The notes beneath the pieces are model-generated. The model searched no databases and was not told the DNA's origin. It saw nothing but the letters and a program-made list of their open reading frames with translations. The position numbers and the translations under genes were made by a program. A stretch of DNA of 64,000 bases, taken from NCBI RefSeq assembly GCF_011046245.1, contig NZ_CP049241.1, positions 2,310,001 through 2,374,000 on the forward strand, in the 5' to 3' direction. Below, in pieces: positions 1 to 7,670 of this stretch (position 1 is the stretch's first letter; each line of letters starts with the position of its first letter). This stretch comes from Allorhizobium pseudoryzae (GTDB taxonomy: Bacteria; Pseudomonadota; Alphaproteobacteria; Rhizobiales; Rhizobiaceae).

Positions 1-1
1 G

Positions 2-655
2 GCGCAGGTGCTGATCGCGGAAGGCAGGGTGCGCCTCGGCAGCCGTCTCGTGACCGATCCGGAGACCTGGGTGGATCTTGCGGCAGACGTCATCTTCGTG
101 GATGGCAAACGGGTCGCGGCGGAAAAGCGGCTCTACCTGATGCTGAACAAGCCGCGCGGGCTCGTCACCACACGGCATGATCCGCAAGGCCGCCCCACCG
201 TCTTCGACTGCCTGCAGCAAGTGGACGCCACGCACCTCTCCGCCGTCGGGCGGCTGGACAAGGCGAGCGAAGGCCTGCTGCTCTTTACCAACGACACCGA
301 TTTCGCCAACCGCCTGATGGACCCGAAAACCCATGTGGCAAAAACCTATCACGTGCAGGTGGAGGGGCAGGTGGACCCGGAGACGCTTGCCCGCCTTGCC
401 GCCGGCGTCGAACACAAGGGCGAATTCCTGAGTGCCGAGCGCGTGACCCTGATCCGCGAGGGCGAGAAGAACAGCTGGCTGGAATTCGTGCTGACCGAAG
501 GCAAAAACCGCCAGATCCGCCGCATGCTGGAGGTGGAGGGCATCCCCGTGCTGCGCCTCATCCGTATCGCCATCGGCCGCCTGGAACTGGGGACGCTGGA
601 AAAGGGCGCGGTGCGGGAACTGACGGAGGCGGAGCTGCGGGGGCTCGGGGGGTAA
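2..655 (+). CDS. RsuA/RluB-family rRNA pseudouridine synthase (5' end outside window)
   Basis: Converts a specific uridine in ribosomal RNA to pseudouridine. The reading frame is open to the left edge, so the N-terminal S4 RNA-binding domain is only partly present. The catalytic signature GRLDKASEGLLLFTND is intact (catalytic Asp in GRLD), and so is the C-terminal EGKNRQIRRML block typical of the RsuA/RluB/RluE/RluF group as opposed to RluA/C/D. An internal GTG lies at position 8, but the upstream residues still fit the S4 domain, so the true start is probably outside the window. Subfamily (RluB versus RluE/RluF) and hence the exact target uridine cannot be decided here. The gene ends 62 bp before an unrelated ATPase gene and no operon partner is visible. 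Confidence 0.85.
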   Translation, partial: AQVLIAEGRVRLGSRLVTDPETWVDLAADVIFVDGKRVAAEKRLYLMLNKPRGLVTTRHDPQGRPTVFDCLQQVDATHLSAVGRLDKASEGLLLFTNDTDFANRLMDPKTHVAKTYHVQVEGQVDPETLARLAAGVEHKGEFLSAERVTLIREGEKNSWLEFVLTEGKNRQIRRMLEVEGIPVLRLIRIAIGRLELGTLEKGAVRELTEAELRGLGG

Positions 656-680
656 CAAGTCTAGATCAAGCGCCGATTAA

Positions 681-717
681 CCTTGCAATTCTGGAACTGT
701 TCTCCATAATTGCAAGG
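681..717. promoter_or_regulatory. 37-bp near-perfect palindrome abutting an ATPase start codon
   Basis: Perfect 10-bp arms, ccttgcaatt (681-690) and aattgcaagg (708-717), enclose a further imperfect inverted repeat built around gaac-t-gttc (694-702). The last base is immediately followed by the ATG at 718, so the only SD-like bases (aagg) sit inside the right arm. It could act as an operator for autoregulation, as an RNA hairpin that hides the initiation region, or both. The structure is read directly; the function is inferred. Confidence 0.6.
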
Positions 718-1887
718 ATGATACCGCGACGAAAATCCGCCGAACTGTTCGCCCTGCTGGACAGCAATCCTGCTGTGGTGCTGCTCGGCCCGCGGCAGGT
801 CGGGAAAACGACCTTGGCTCTCGACATTGCAGAGCAACGTCCCTCCATTTATCTCGACTTGGAATCCGATGCAGATCGTGCAAAGCTCGCGGAGCCCGAA
901 CTCTATCTCACCGGGCATGAGGACAAGCTCGTCATACTTGACGAAGTGCATCGTGCGCAGGGTTTGTTTCTGAATCTGCGTGGCCTGATCGATAAAGGGC
1001 GCCGGAAGGGTTTGCGCAGCGGTCGCTTCCTGCTGCTGGGATCGGCGTCCATGGATCTCCTGAAACAGTCCGGGGAGAGCCTCGCTGGACGGATCGCTTA
1101 TTTGGAACTAACTCCGATCCATGGCCTCGAAGTTGCGCCCGATGATCTCAACCAGCTTTGGGTGCGAGGCGGTTTTCCGGACAGTCTGTTGGCCGGGACC
1201 GATTCGATCAGCCAACGCTGGCGCATCGATTTCATCCGTACCTATCTGGAACGCGATATTCCGCTGCTCGGCCCGCGTATTGCGGCGGAGACACTGCGCC
1301 GCTTCTGGACGATGCTCGCCCATCATCAGTCCGCTCTCCTCAATGCAGCGGAACTTGCGCGCTCCCTCGGTGTGGACGGCAAGACGGTGGCCGCCTATCT
1401 CGATTTGATGGTCGACCTGCTTCTGGTGCGTCGGCTGGAACCCTGGCACAGCAATGCCGGCAAGCGGCTGGTCAAGGCACCACGGGTGTATGTGCGCGAT
1501 ACAGGTCTGCTCCACAGCCTGCTCGGTCTGACAACTATTGAGGATGTTCTGGGCCATCCTGTTGCGGGGGCAAGTTGGGAAGGCTTCGTCATCGAAACCC
1601 TTCATGCGGTTATGCCTGAGGGCGCGCGTCCCCACTTCTATCGCAGTTCGGCCGGTGCGGAAGTTGATCTCGTCATTACACTGCCTGGCGGTGGTCGATG
1701 GGCGATCGAGATCAAGAGAAGCCTTGCGCCGACGGTCGAACGCGGTTTCCACCACGCCTGCCTCGATCTGCAGCCGGACCGCCGCATCGTCGTCTACCCC
1801 GGACGCGAGGCCTATCCTCTCGGCAATGGCATCGAGGTGCTTTCATTGCCGGAACTTGGGGTACAGCTTGCATGGAATGGGAGGTGA
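718..1887 (+). CDS. AAA-type ATPase with C-terminal DUF4143 nuclease-like domain
   Basis: Member of the large, poorly understood ATPase/DUF4143 family. Walker A is GPRQVGKT at residues 24-31 and Walker B is LVILDEVH near residues 71-78 (D75, E76). The C-terminal third carries DUF4143 with a PD-(D/E)XK-like pattern around residues 310-335 (AEVDL, then EIK). Length (389 aa) is normal for the family. No transmembrane segment or signal peptide is seen. The ATG at 718 is the first in frame but has almost no free leader: a 37-bp palindrome ends at 717. The gene stands alone, 30 bp before the IS630 element, in a neighbourhood that otherwise encodes housekeeping proteins, so recent arrival is likely. 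The biological role of these ATPases (possibly mobile, toxin-like or defence-related) is not established. Confidence 0.8.
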   Translation: MIPRRKSAELFALLDSNPAVVLLGPRQVGKTTLALDIAEQRPSIYLDLESDADRAKLAEPELYLTGHEDKLVILDEVHRAQGLFLNLRGLIDKGRRKGLRSGRFLLLGSASMDLLKQSGESLAGRIAYLELTPIHGLEVAPDDLNQLWVRGGFPDSLLAGTDSISQRWRIDFIRTYLERDIPLLGPRIAAETLRRFWTMLAHHQSALLNAAELARSLGVDGKTVAAYLDLMVDLLLVRRLEPWHSNAGKRLVKAPRVYVRDTGLLHSLLGLTTIEDVLGHPVAGASWEGFVIETLHAVMPEGARPHFYRSSAGAEVDLVITLPGGGRWAIEIKRSLAPTVERGFHHACLDLQPDRRIVVYPGREAYPLGNGIEVLSLPELGVQLAWNGR

Positions 1888-1919
1888 GGTATGTCGAAGC
1901 TGTGCACGCACAGAGGCTA

Positions 1920-1930
1920 AAGCGTGTCGC
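1920..1930 (+). repeat. IS630 terminal inverted repeat, left
   Basis: AAGCGTGTCGC, matched perfectly in inverted orientation by 2954-2964. The TA duplication lies immediately outside at 1918-1919. Confidence 0.9.
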
Positions 1931-1932
1931 AT

Positions 1933-2451
1933 TTATTTTGCCTCATATCCTGCTGCGCGGAAAAAGTTTCTGCATTCGGTGACGGAGAAGAGGCTGATGA
2001 TGTCGCCGAGGGCTTGGGCAATCGCATCGAAGCTTCTGGCGGCTCGCTTTCGTAAGAGCGCCTTGAGCTTTGAGAACGCCATTTCGATGGGGTTCAGGTC
2101 CGGTGAATAGGGCGGCAGGAAGAGCAGCCAGGCGCCCTTTGCCTTGACCAGCTGCTCGGCTTTCTCGCTTTTGTGGAAGCCGACATTGTCGAGGATGACA
2201 ACATCGCCGGGCGACAGTGTCGGCGCAAGCTGTGTTTCGATCCATGTTTCGAAGATGCGGCCGTTCATGGGCCCCTCGACGATCCACGGCGCGGTCAGGC
2301 CATGGCAGCGCAGTCCGGCGATGAATGTCTGCGTCTTCCAGTGGCCAAAGGGAGCGTAAGCCGCAAAGCGGCTGCCTTTGGCAGACCATCCGGTGCGCTT
2401 CGTCAGGCGGGTATTCGTGGACGTCTCATCGATAAAGATGAGCCGGGACAA
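1933..2451 (-). CDS. IS630 transposase, OrfB (DDE catalytic domain)
   Basis: Catalytic part of the transposase. All three acidic residues of the DDE triad are present: D8 (IFIDET), D88 (VILDNVGFHKS) and E123 in SPDLNPIEMAFSKLK, the signature of the IS630/Tc1-mariner superfamily. The 172 residues counted here start at the first ATG (2451), but the same frame stays open upstream to the A8 run near 2541-2548 and there resembles the OrfA-OrfB linker. Expression is therefore more likely as an OrfA-OrfB fusion than from this internal ATG. The frame ends 13 bp inside the left terminal repeat boundary. No catalytic mutation is seen, so the element may still be active. Confidence 0.88.
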   Translation of the reverse strand: MSRLIFIDETSTNTRLTKRTGWSAKGSRFAAYAPFGHWKTQTFIAGLRCHGLTAPWIVEGPMNGRIFETWIETQLAPTLSPGDVVILDNVGFHKSEKAEQLVKAKGAWLLFLPPYSPDLNPIEMAFSKLKALLRKRAARSFDAIAQALGDIISLFSVTECRNFFRAAGYEAK

Positions 2452-2491
2452 CGCTTTGTTGAAGAACCGCTTTCGGCGGTTGATCCAAAGA

Positions 2492-2884
2492 TCACGCGCC
2501 TTGGCGATCTCCGGTCTGCGCTGCTCGCTTGCCTTGAGGCTTTTTTTTATTGCTCAGCCCAAGCTGGTGTAGAAACCGCCCGACGGTGGCGCGGTGGACG
2601 TCGATACCGCGCTCGGCCAGTTCGAGACACAGTTCGTCCAGGGTCACTTCGCCATGCAGAGCAACGCGCTCGCTGATCCACTCCGCATGAGGCGAAAGTT
2701 TACTGCCAGGCGGATGGCCCTGTCTGGCGGGGCGAAGAGAACCAGAGGAACGGTGCAGGATCATCATGTTGTTGACGAACCGGGGCGAAACCCGGAAATG
2801 CCGGGCGGCTTCCCGATTGCTATTGCCTTCGTTCACAAATGCAACGACACGCTCACGCAACTCCATCGGATGCGGCTTGCCCAT
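2492..2884 (-). CDS. IS630 transposase, OrfA (HTH DNA-binding part)
   Basis: 130-residue N-terminal part of the transposase. It starts MGKPHPMELRERVVAF and contains the helix-turn-helix region NREAARHFRVSPRFV typical of IS630 OrfA, followed by a second winged region ending HQLGLSNKKK. The frame runs out shortly after an A8 stretch (minus-strand reading of T2541-2548). The following ORF (OrfB) continues the usual IS630 protein in another frame, with a homologous-looking linker (KASEQ) directly after the A run. OrfA to OrfB is a +1 (or -2) frame relation, so a full transposase would need slippage or realignment on the A run. Either this is programmed, as reported for many IS630 elements, or one A has been gained. 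Confidence 0.85.
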   Translation of the reverse strand: MGKPHPMELRERVVAFVNEGNSNREAARHFRVSPRFVNNMMILHRSSGSLRPARQGHPPGSKLSPHAEWISERVALHGEVTLDELCLELAERGIDVHRATVGRFLHQLGLSNKKKPQGKRAAQTGDRQGA

Positions 2885-2953
2885 GGCGCTTCTCCTTCCA
2901 TGGGCAAATGAATCATAAATCCAAACAAACCGGAATACCGAATCTGGTTTGGC

Positions 2954-2964
2954 GCGACACGCTT
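2954..2964 (-). repeat. IS630 terminal inverted repeat, right
   Basis: GCGACACGCTT is the inverted copy of the left end. Including the duplicated TA and outer c/g, the match extends to 14 bp (1917-1930 versus 2954-2967). Confidence 0.9.
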
Positions 2965-3122
2965 TAGACTTCACTAGCATTGCCGACCGTATTTTTGTCG
3001 ATGGTGACAGAGACCCTCGGGACTTCGCCCTGAGCAGACGACGGAGGGGCGTTGTCGGCAACGAAAAACTCCGCCGAATTCCTCCAGCGGGGTTGCATCT
3101 TTCATCCCATCCCGAACGCCGA

Positions 3123-4361
3123 TCAGAACTCCACAGCCCGGTCGCCATCCTCGTCCTGAATCCGCGTCGGCAGGCCGATCTTGTTGAGCAGATTGATAAA
3201 CGGCTTCGGCGGCAGTTCTTCCACGTTCGCCATCTTCTTCACGTCCCATTCGCCGGTGGCGACGAGCATGGCGGCCGCAACCGGGGGAACGCCGGCGGTG
3301 TAGGAGATGCCCTGGCTGCCCACTTCGTTGTAAGCTTCCTTGTGGTCGGCGACGTTGTAGAGGAAGACGGTCTTTTCCTTGCCGTCCTTGAACCCCTTCA
3401 CGTAGTCGCCGATGCAGGTCTTGCCTTCGTAGTTGGGGGCAAGCGAGGCGGGATCCGGCAGGCAGGCTTTCACCACCTTGAGCGGCACGACTTCGGAACC
3501 GTCGGCCAGCTTGACCGGCTGTTCGGACAAGAGGCCAATCGACTTCAGCACGGTGAAGACGTTGATGTAGTGATCGCCAAAGCCCATCCAGAAGCGCACG
3601 TCGGCGCCGTCCATGTTTTTGGCCAGCGAATGCACTTCGTCATGGCCGCAGAGATAGGCGCGGCGCGTGCCGACGACCGGCAGGTCGTAGTCCTTGCCGA
3701 TCTCGAACATCTTGTTGACCTTCCATTCGCCGCCCTGCCAGGAATAGACGACGCCGGTGAATTCGCGAAAATTGATTTCCGGGTCGAAGTTGGTGGCGAA
3801 GTATTTGCCGTGGCTGCCGGCATTGATGTCGACGATATCGACATCGGTCACCTTGTCGAGATATTCGTCCTTGGCAAGCCGTGCATAGGCGTTGACGACG
3901 CCCGGATCGAAACCTGCACCGAGAATGGCGGTCACGCCCTTTTCCGCACATTCGGCGGCGCGCTTCCATTCGTAGTTGCCGTACCACGGCGGGGTTTCGC
4001 AGATCTTGTTCGGCTCTTCATGGATCGCCGTGTCGATATAGGCGACGCCCGTGTCCATGCAGGCGCGCAAGACCGACATGTTGAGGAAGGCGGTGCCGAC
4101 ATTGATGACGATTTGCACGCCAAGCTTGGTGATCAGCGCCTTGGTGGCGTCGATGTCGAGGGCGTCGAGCGCATGGGCTTCGAGAACGCCTTCGCTCTTC
4201 ATCGCCTTCTTCTCGTGGACCGAGGCAATGATGGCGTCGCACTTCGCCTTGGTGCGCGATGCGATATGGATATCGCCCAGCACGTCATTGTTCTGTGCGC
4301 ATTTGTGCGCCACGACCTGCGCGACGCCGCCGGCGCCGATGATGAGGACGTTCTTTTTCAT
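3123..4361 (-). CDS. Carboxy(nor)spermidine dehydrogenase, saccharopine dehydrogenase family
   Basis: Condenses aspartate beta-semialdehyde with putrescine (or diaminopropane) and reduces the imine with NADPH to carboxyspermidine (carboxynorspermidine). This is the first step of the alternative spermidine pathway used by Agrobacterium and many alphaproteobacteria in place of SpeD/SpeE. The N-terminal dinucleotide-binding loop is GAGGVAQ (residues 9-15) and the body matches the saccharopine-dehydrogenase-like fold throughout, 412 aa. The start at 4361 is chosen over an in-frame ATG eight codons upstream because GGAG lies about 10 nt before it and the protein then begins directly at the Rossmann strand. 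It follows the decarboxylase gene by 52 bp on the same strand and is most likely co-transcribed with it. Confidence 0.88.
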   Translation of the reverse strand: MKKNVLIIGAGGVAQVVAHKCAQNNDVLGDIHIASRTKAKCDAIIASVHEKKAMKSEGVLEAHALDALDIDATKALITKLGVQIVINVGTAFLNMSVLRACMDTGVAYIDTAIHEEPNKICETPPWYGNYEWKRAAECAEKGVTAILGAGFDPGVVNAYARLAKDEYLDKVTDVDIVDINAGSHGKYFATNFDPEINFREFTGVVYSWQGGEWKVNKMFEIGKDYDLPVVGTRRAYLCGHDEVHSLAKNMDGADVRFWMGFGDHYINVFTVLKSIGLLSEQPVKLADGSEVVPLKVVKACLPDPASLAPNYEGKTCIGDYVKGFKDGKEKTVFLYNVADHKEAYNEVGSQGISYTAGVPPVAAAMLVATGEWDVKKMANVEELPPKPFINLLNKIGLPTRIQDEDGDRAVEF

Positions 4362-4413
4362 GATGGGGACCAACTCCTTGTCCAATCGTCAGAAACCTTG
4401 ACCCTGAGGAATT

Positions 4414-5511
4414 TCAGGACAGGCTTTGTTCGTAGTCCGCGTAAGAAAATTCACGGACCGTCCTGAGGCTGCCATCCAGTTCGCGGATGGCGATTGCCGG
4501 CATTTTCACGCCGTTAAACCAGTTTTTCTTGACCATCGTGTAACCGGCGGCGTCCTGGATCGAGATCCGGTCGCCGACATTCAGCTCGCTCGGAAAATCG
4601 AACTCGCCAAAAATGTCGCCGGCCAGGCAGGACTTGCCGCAGACCATGTAACGATGTGGTCCCTGGTTGGGGGAAACCTTCGCGCTTTCACGGTAGATCA
4701 GAAGATCCAGCATGTGCGCTTCGATGGATGAATCCACCACGACAAGGTCCTTGCCGTTATAGAGCGTGTCGAGCACGGTGACTTCGAGCGTCGTCGATTT
4801 GGTGATCGAGGCCTCGCCGGGCTCCAGATAGACCTCTACGCCGTAGTCTCCGGCAAAGCGCTTCAGGCGTTCGGCGAATTTTTCGAGCGGATAGTCTTGG
4901 CCGGTAAAGTGGATGCCGCCGCCAAGGCTCACCCACTCGGCCTTCTTCAGAAGCGGCGCGAACTTTTGCTCGATCTGGCCGAGCATGGTGTCGAAGAGAT
5001 CGAAATTGCCGTTTTCGCAGTTGTTGTGGATCATGAAGCCGGAGATCAGATCCATCACCGGCTCGACCTGGCTCACATCCCATTCGCCCAACCGCGAGAA
5101 GGGGCGGGCGGGGTCGGCTAGGTCGAAGCTGGAGGATGATATGCCGGGGTTCAGCCGCAGGCCGCGGATAATGCCGGCGGATTGTTGTTCAAACCGCTGC
5201 AGCTGGCCGATCGAGTTGAAGATGATCTTGTCGGCGTGGGACACCACCTCGTCGATCTCGTAATCGGCATAGGCCACCGAATAGGCATGCGTCTCCTTGC
5301 CGAACCGCTCGTGGCCAAGGCGCACTTCGTTGAGCGAGGACGACGTCGTGCCGTCCATGTAATCGCGCATGAAATCGAACACACCCCAGGTGGCAAAACA
5401 TTTGAGCGCCAGAAGCGCCTTGGCACCGGAGCGTTCGCGCAGCCACGCGATCTTCTCCATGTTGGCGAGAAGCTTTGACTTGTCGATGAGGTAATAGGGA
5501 GTCTGGATCAA
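4414..5511 (-). CDS. nspC: Carboxy(nor)spermidine decarboxylase, PLP-dependent
   Basis: Decarboxylates carboxyspermidine/carboxynorspermidine to spermidine/norspermidine. It is a fold-III (alanine racemase-like) PLP enzyme; the predicted PLP lysine is K37 in LLALKCFATWG, and the C-terminal Cys/Asp region is CGKSCLAGDIFGEFD. The start is set at TTG 5511 because it gives the family-typical beginning MIQTPYYLIDK and 365 aa, and a good SD (aagga) sits 7 nt upstream. The longer open frame to 5718 would add 69 unrelated residues. It is first gene of a two-gene operon with the dehydrogenase. The 275-bp upstream divergent region contains two strong hairpins. Symbol follows the Vibrio gene; the rhizobial enzyme probably prefers carboxyspermidine (knowledge of the family, not visible here). 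Confidence 0.88.
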   Translation of the reverse strand: MIQTPYYLIDKSKLLANMEKIAWLRERSGAKALLALKCFATWGVFDFMRDYMDGTTSSSLNEVRLGHERFGKETHAYSVAYADYEIDEVVSHADKIIFNSIGQLQRFEQQSAGIIRGLRLNPGISSSSFDLADPARPFSRLGEWDVSQVEPVMDLISGFMIHNNCENGNFDLFDTMLGQIEQKFAPLLKKAEWVSLGGGIHFTGQDYPLEKFAERLKRFAGDYGVEVYLEPGEASITKSTTLEVTVLDTLYNGKDLVVVDSSIEAHMLDLLIYRESAKVSPNQGPHRYMVCGKSCLAGDIFGEFDFPSELNVGDRISIQDAAGYTMVKKNWFNGVKMPAIAIRELDGSLRTVREFSYADYEQSLS

Positions 5512-5612
5512 GGCTTTATCCTTCGTGAACCCAGCCGTTTCCGGCGGAAGTGAACGGGACGCCCCGAATGCGTCGGAGGGGGTCCTATGCAAAAGGGGGG
5601 CGCAAAGCAAGA

Positions 5613-5659
5613 GGCAAAGCGGGCCTTTGCCTTGCAAATGCGTGTCAGGGTAAACCCTG
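5613..5659. other. Two adjacent inverted repeats in the nspC/benE divergent region
   Basis: First repeat: ggcaaag (5613-5619), 5-nt spacer, ctttgcc (5625-5631). Second repeat: cagggt (5646-5651), aa, accctg (5654-5659). They lie 100-150 nt upstream of the polyamine operon start and a similar distance upstream of the BenE-type gene. Neither is followed by a convincing U tract on either strand. They may be operators or 5'-leader hairpins of the polyamine operon; function is unknown. Confidence 0.4.
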
Positions 5660-5786
5660 GTTGCCCTGCGCGGGTTCTGGCTGGCCGGATCTTCGTACGG
5701 AGTGTGCCGGTTTTGCACTTGTCCGCCGCGGCGGATTCTGGTTGCAGTCGCAGACTTATTTCCAGTTGCCGCCCGGATCGCCTCGC

Positions 5787-6965
5787 ATGCTGAAAGATTT
5801 CTCCGTTCAAGCCATGGTCATGGGCCTGCTTGCTGCCTTTGTCGGCTTCGTCAGCTCGTTTGCTGTCATCATGCAGGGGCTGACGGCCATGGGGGCGGGG
5901 CCGGATCAGGTGGCCTCGGCGCTTCTGGTGCTGTCGGTGCTGATGGGCGTGCTCGGCATCCTGCTGCCGCTCTGGTATCGCATGCCGATCAGCATTGCCT
6001 GGTCGACACCCGGGGCCGCCCTGCTGACGGGCGTCGGACTGATCGAGGGTGGTTTTCCGGTCGCTGTCGGCGCCTTTATTCTCTGTGCCGGGCTGATCGT
6101 GATTTCCGGCCTGTTTTCACCGCTTGGCCGCGCCATCCGTCTCATCCCGGCGCCGCTTGCCAATGCGATGCTGGCCGGCATTCTCGTCAACCTGTGCCTT
6201 GCCCCGGTGAAGGCTGTCGCCTTCAATCCCAGTCTCGGGCTGCCGATTGTCGCTACCTGGATGTTGGTGGTGATCTGGAAGCGGTTGTGGGCGGTGCCGG
6301 CGGCGCTTCTTGCCTTCGCGCTGGTGCTGGTCTTCGGTGTGGAGCTACCTGATGATGTGCTGTCGCAACTTGGCCAGTCCATTCATCCGCAACTGCTTCT
6401 GGTGGCGCCGGTCTTTACTCTGCACGGCTTCATCTCGGTTGCCGTGCCGCTCTTCATCGTCACCATGGCCTCGCAGAACATTCCGGGGATCGCGATCCTG
6501 AAGGTGAACGGCTATGAGCCGGCGCCGAACTCCCTCTTCGTGGCGTCCGGCCTGTTCTCCGGCCTTGGTGCGGCCTTCGGCGCAGTACCAGTCAATCTCG
6601 CAGCGATCACCGCGGCCATGTGCGCCAGCGAAGAGGCCCATCCCGATCCGGCGCGGCGCTACTGGTCGGCAATCGTTGCCGGCATCGGCTATATCCTGCT
6701 TGGCCTTCTGGCGTCGGGAATCATCGCTTTCGTGGCGCTGTCACCGCCGATCCTGTTGCAGGCGGTGGCGGGGCTTGCCCTGATCGGGGCATTCTCAGGC
6801 GCCGCGCAGGCGGCCTTCCGCGATGCCGAGAGCCGCGAGGCCGCGGCCATTACCTTCCTCGTCACAGCGTCCGGCACGGCCTTTGCCGGCGTCTCCGGCG
6901 CTTTCTGGGGGCTTTTGGCAGGGGCTGTCATGCTGGGATTAAAGCGCGTGGCGGAGAAAGGTTGA
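5787..6965 (+). CDS. BenE-family benzoate/H+ symporter-like membrane protein
   Basis: Predicted multi-span (about 11-12 segments) inner-membrane transporter of the BenE family, 392 aa. The whole protein is strings of hydrophobic segments with family-typical pieces such as PISIAWSTPGAALL near residue 70 and AFGAVPVNLAAITAA in the second half. Start at 5787 (MLKDFSVQAM) gives normal family length; upstream residues in the same frame are low-quality and Arg/Gly-rich. BenE proteins were defined with benzoate, but many rhizobial homologues sit away from aromatic-degradation genes, as here, so the substrate is open. It is divergent from the spermidine operon and shares its 275-bp intergenic region. 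Confidence 0.85.
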   Translation: MLKDFSVQAMVMGLLAAFVGFVSSFAVIMQGLTAMGAGPDQVASALLVLSVLMGVLGILLPLWYRMPISIAWSTPGAALLTGVGLIEGGFPVAVGAFILCAGLIVISGLFSPLGRAIRLIPAPLANAMLAGILVNLCLAPVKAVAFNPSLGLPIVATWMLVVIWKRLWAVPAALLAFALVLVFGVELPDDVLSQLGQSIHPQLLLVAPVFTLHGFISVAVPLFIVTMASQNIPGIAILKVNGYEPAPNSLFVASGLFSGLGAAFGAVPVNLAAITAAMCASEEAHPDPARRYWSAIVAGIGYILLGLLASGIIAFVALSPPILLQAVAGLALIGAFSGAAQAAFRDAESREAAAITFLVTASGTAFAGVSGAFWGLLAGAVMLGLKRVAEKG

Positions 6966-7005
6966 AGTTCTCGATTTCACCGAGAGGTTGTGCTTTGATG
7001 CGGAT

Positions 7006-7275
7006 ATGGAATTCGAGTTCGATCCGGCAAAGAACGCTGCAAACCAGGAAAAGCATGGGATCGACTTTGTCGAAGCCCAGGCGTTGTGGTACGATGATTT
7101 TCGTATTGATGCCGAAGCGAACCATGATCTGGAGTTGAGACGGATCACCATTGGCCGTATTGGCGAAAAATTTTGGACCGGTATCTATACGATGCGCGGG
7201 GATGTCGTCCGGATCATATCGGTGAGGCACGCCAGACCGGCGGAAAGGCTTCGTTATGCAGAAAATAACCGCTGA
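7006..7275 (+). CDS. brnT: BrnT-family ribonuclease toxin
   Basis: 89-residue type II toxin of the BrnT family (RelE/barnase-like fold RNase that cleaves mRNA). Typical blocks are FDPAKNAANQEKHGIDF at the N terminus, W-x-D-F in the middle and the C-terminal IISVRHARPAERLRYAENN. The start at 7006 gives MEFEFDPAKN, the usual family N terminus; a TTG six codons upstream is less likely. It overlaps the brnA antitoxin start by 20 bp, the usual toxin-first order for BrnTA, which implies translational coupling and autorepression of the pair by BrnA. It lies just downstream of the BenE-type gene, on the same strand. Confidence 0.9.
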   Translation: MEFEFDPAKNAANQEKHGIDFVEAQALWYDDFRIDAEANHDLELRRITIGRIGEKFWTGIYTMRGDVVRIISVRHARPAERLRYAENNR

Positions 7276-7504
7276 GGAATTTGACCGGAAGTTCGATAAT
7301 GGCGAGGATATCAGCGCCTATGTCGACTGGAGCAAGGCCACTCGACCCAATCTGGAACCGGTGGAGATGACCGTTGTCGTGAAGCGTGGAACACTGCTGC
7401 GATTGGATAGGCGTGCCAAGGAGCTTGGGCTTTCGCGCGACTCTCTTTTGGAAAGCTGGCTGACGGAAAAGCTGGAAGACCAGCGGAAAGATGCCGCCGA
7501 ATAA
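7256..7504 (+). CDS. brnA: BrnA-family antitoxin
   Basis: 82-residue partner of BrnT. It has a short acidic N-terminal region that would bind the toxin and a C-terminal ribbon-helix-helix-like segment (KRGTLLRLDRRAKELGLSRDSLLES) expected to bind DNA as a dimer and repress the pair. The ATG at 7256 overlaps the end of brnT by 20 bp. No other mobile-element remnant touches the pair. It ends 40 bp before the leuA leader peptide and only 5 bp before the proposed leuA promoter. Confidence 0.88.
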   Translation: MQKITAEEFDRKFDNGEDISAYVDWSKATRPNLEPVEMTVVVKRGTLLRLDRRAKELGLSRDSLLESWLTEKLEDQRKDAAE

Positions 7505-7509
7505 CCTGC

Positions 7510-7537
7510 TTGCACTCTCTTCAGTCCCGCGTTATCA
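7510..7537 (+). promoter_or_regulatory. Proposed sigma-70 promoter of the leuA leader
   Basis: -35 ttgcac (7510-7515), 16-bp spacer, -10 ttatca (7532-7537). The predicted transcription start falls at about 7544-7545, on the A of the leader peptide ATG. That would make the peptide leaderless, as described for the trp leader peptide of Sinorhizobium meliloti. Confidence 0.5.
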
Positions 7538-7544
7538 CATCTCC

Positions 7545-7670
7545 ATGACGATCAACGGCACATCCATAGCTGCGACGAAGATAACGGACCGCCCCGCGGT
7601 CGGTTTCGTCGCGTCGGTGCCAAACTCGCTTCTTCTCCTCGGCCTTATCCGCGGTTGCCGGGTCCTTTGA
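7545..7670 (+). CDS. leuL: Leucine-rich leader peptide of leuA (41 aa)
   Basis: A 41-codon ORF whose codons 29-34 read Leu-Leu-Leu-Leu-Gly-Leu (7629-7646), with another Leu as the last sense codon before TGA at 7668-7670. No SD precedes the ATG, which fits a leaderless mRNA starting at the ATG from the promoter just upstream. The stop codon lies inside two mutually exclusive hairpins (7657-7682 and 7669-7713). The ORF sits 159 bp upstream of leuA on the same strand. This is the textbook layout of ribosome-mediated attenuation: with scarce Leu-tRNA, ribosomes would stall at codons 29-34 and change the downstream fold. Attenuation of leuA is known in proteobacteria; this specific peptide is read from the sequence and its function is inferred. 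Confidence 0.72.
   Translation: MTINGTSIAATKITDRPAVGFVASVPNSLLLLGLIRGCRVL

Larger units (their letters stand above)
1920..2964. mobile_element. Complete IS630-family insertion sequence (1045 bp)
   Basis: The element is bounded by 11-bp perfect terminal inverted repeats beginning AAGCGTGTCGC. TA dinucleotides at 1918-1919 and 2965-2966 are the expected IS630/Tc1-type target duplication, and the outer bases (c1917, g2967) reconstruct a CTAG target, the known IS630 preference. It carries two overlapping-frame transposase ORFs on the minus strand joined at an A8 run. No host gene is visibly interrupted: it sits between the ATPase gene and the 3' side of the polyamine genes. Confidence 0.93.

Noticed and set aside
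1888..2970. Possibility that the IS interrupts a gene
   Set aside because: Frames on both sides of the CTAG site do not join into a recognisable protein; the ATPase gene ends before it.
2949..4466. 505-codon plus-strand frame opposite the carboxyspermidine dehydrogenase
   Set aside because: Contains no motif and runs through the IS end; the opposite strand encodes a full-length known enzyme.
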